Assembly: GCF_000014425.1 (NCBI RefSeq)
Contig: NC_008530.1
Span: 1,798,001 to 1,862,000, forward strand
DNA from: Lactobacillus gasseri ATCC 33323 = JCM 1131
GTDB taxonomy: Bacteria; Bacillota; Bacilli; Lactobacillales; Lactobacillaceae
Direction of reading: 5' to 3'
DNA length: 64,000 nucleotides
Shown: positions 63,900 to 64,000 of the stretch, one piece after another
How positions within the stretch are numbered: the first letter of the stretch is position 1
Layout: every line of letters starts with the position of its first letter
Made by a program: the position numbers and the translations under genes
Notes under the pieces: model-generated
Database searches by the model: none
The model's input: the letters and a program-made list of their open reading frames with translations, nothing else
Told to the model about the DNA's origin: nothing

Positions 63900-64000
63900 A
63901 CCTCGGCAATAATTTACTAGCTTTAGATCATTATTTATTCCATAATGTTAGATATATTTACTAGTGCGCCAAGCTAGTCAATCGAGGAGTATTTGGAATA

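Overview
The window reads as a chromosomal segment of a low-GC, host-adapted Lactobacillus, most likely of the gasseri/johnsonii group. That placement is my inference from the AT-rich composition, strong AGGAGG ribosome binding sites, a dltXABCD operon, tandem dAK/dGK deoxynucleoside kinases, cydABCD with menA but no visible haem pathway, a pediocin-like bacteriocin, and many PTS and peptidoglycan-salvage genes. I see no tRNA, rRNA, CRISPR array, prophage or intact insertion sequence.

Layout. 0.1-4 kb: DUF915-type hydrolase with an orphan PTS EIIC, a small ribbon-helix-helix-like protein, an MFS transporter. 4.2-9.7 kb (minus): dltX-A-B-C-D for teichoic acid D-alanylation, followed by a serine-hydrolase ORF that has no signal peptide or good start and is joined to dltD by an A9 tract containing the heptamer A AAA AAC. 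9.8-13.2 kb: an anchored propeller-like protein, then a small bacteriocin/immunity island flanked by two copies of an apparent structured RNA that share a 61-bp perfect repeat. 13.2-17 kb: CbpB-like CBS protein, SPC-type P1B ATPase, CPA2 antiporter. 17-20.9 kb: ABC exporter and divergent Rgg regulator with a palindrome between them, then a decaying cluster of tiny membrane proteins (two carry disabling mutations). 20.9-23.1 kb: pcp with DUF979/DUF969. 23.3-31.1 kb: tandem galactitol-type EIICs, YagU-like protein, CPBP protease, YdcF-like protein, MacB-like ABC protein. 31.3-38.2 kb: cydABCD-menA. 38.3-43 kb: three orphan substrate-binding lipoproteins and a proline iminopeptidase-like enzyme.

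43.1-51.3 kb is a muropeptide salvage locus: PTS EIIC and serine hydrolase (minus), diverging from a BadF-type kinase, MupG-like 6-phosphomuramidase, esterase, dipeptide epimerase, class-A beta-lactamase-like hydrolase and MurQ. Two near-identical palindromes and a consensus cre site sit between the divergent promoters. nagB, 2.4 kb further on and under its own twin operators, would carry the resulting amino sugar into glycolysis. 54.7-56 kb holds dAK/dGK, followed by a lactate oxidase. 57.5-63.9 kb holds three paralogous NCS2 purine permeases: two have PurR-like boxes and the third has a guanine riboswitch with its own terminator. Between them lie a MerR regulator fused to membrane helices and a zinc ribbon, and a MazG-like pyrophosphohydrolase.

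The least conventional items are the possible DltD-serine hydrolase frameshift fusion, the duplicated RNA around the bacteriocin island, the muropeptide locus with its operators, and the membrane MerR.
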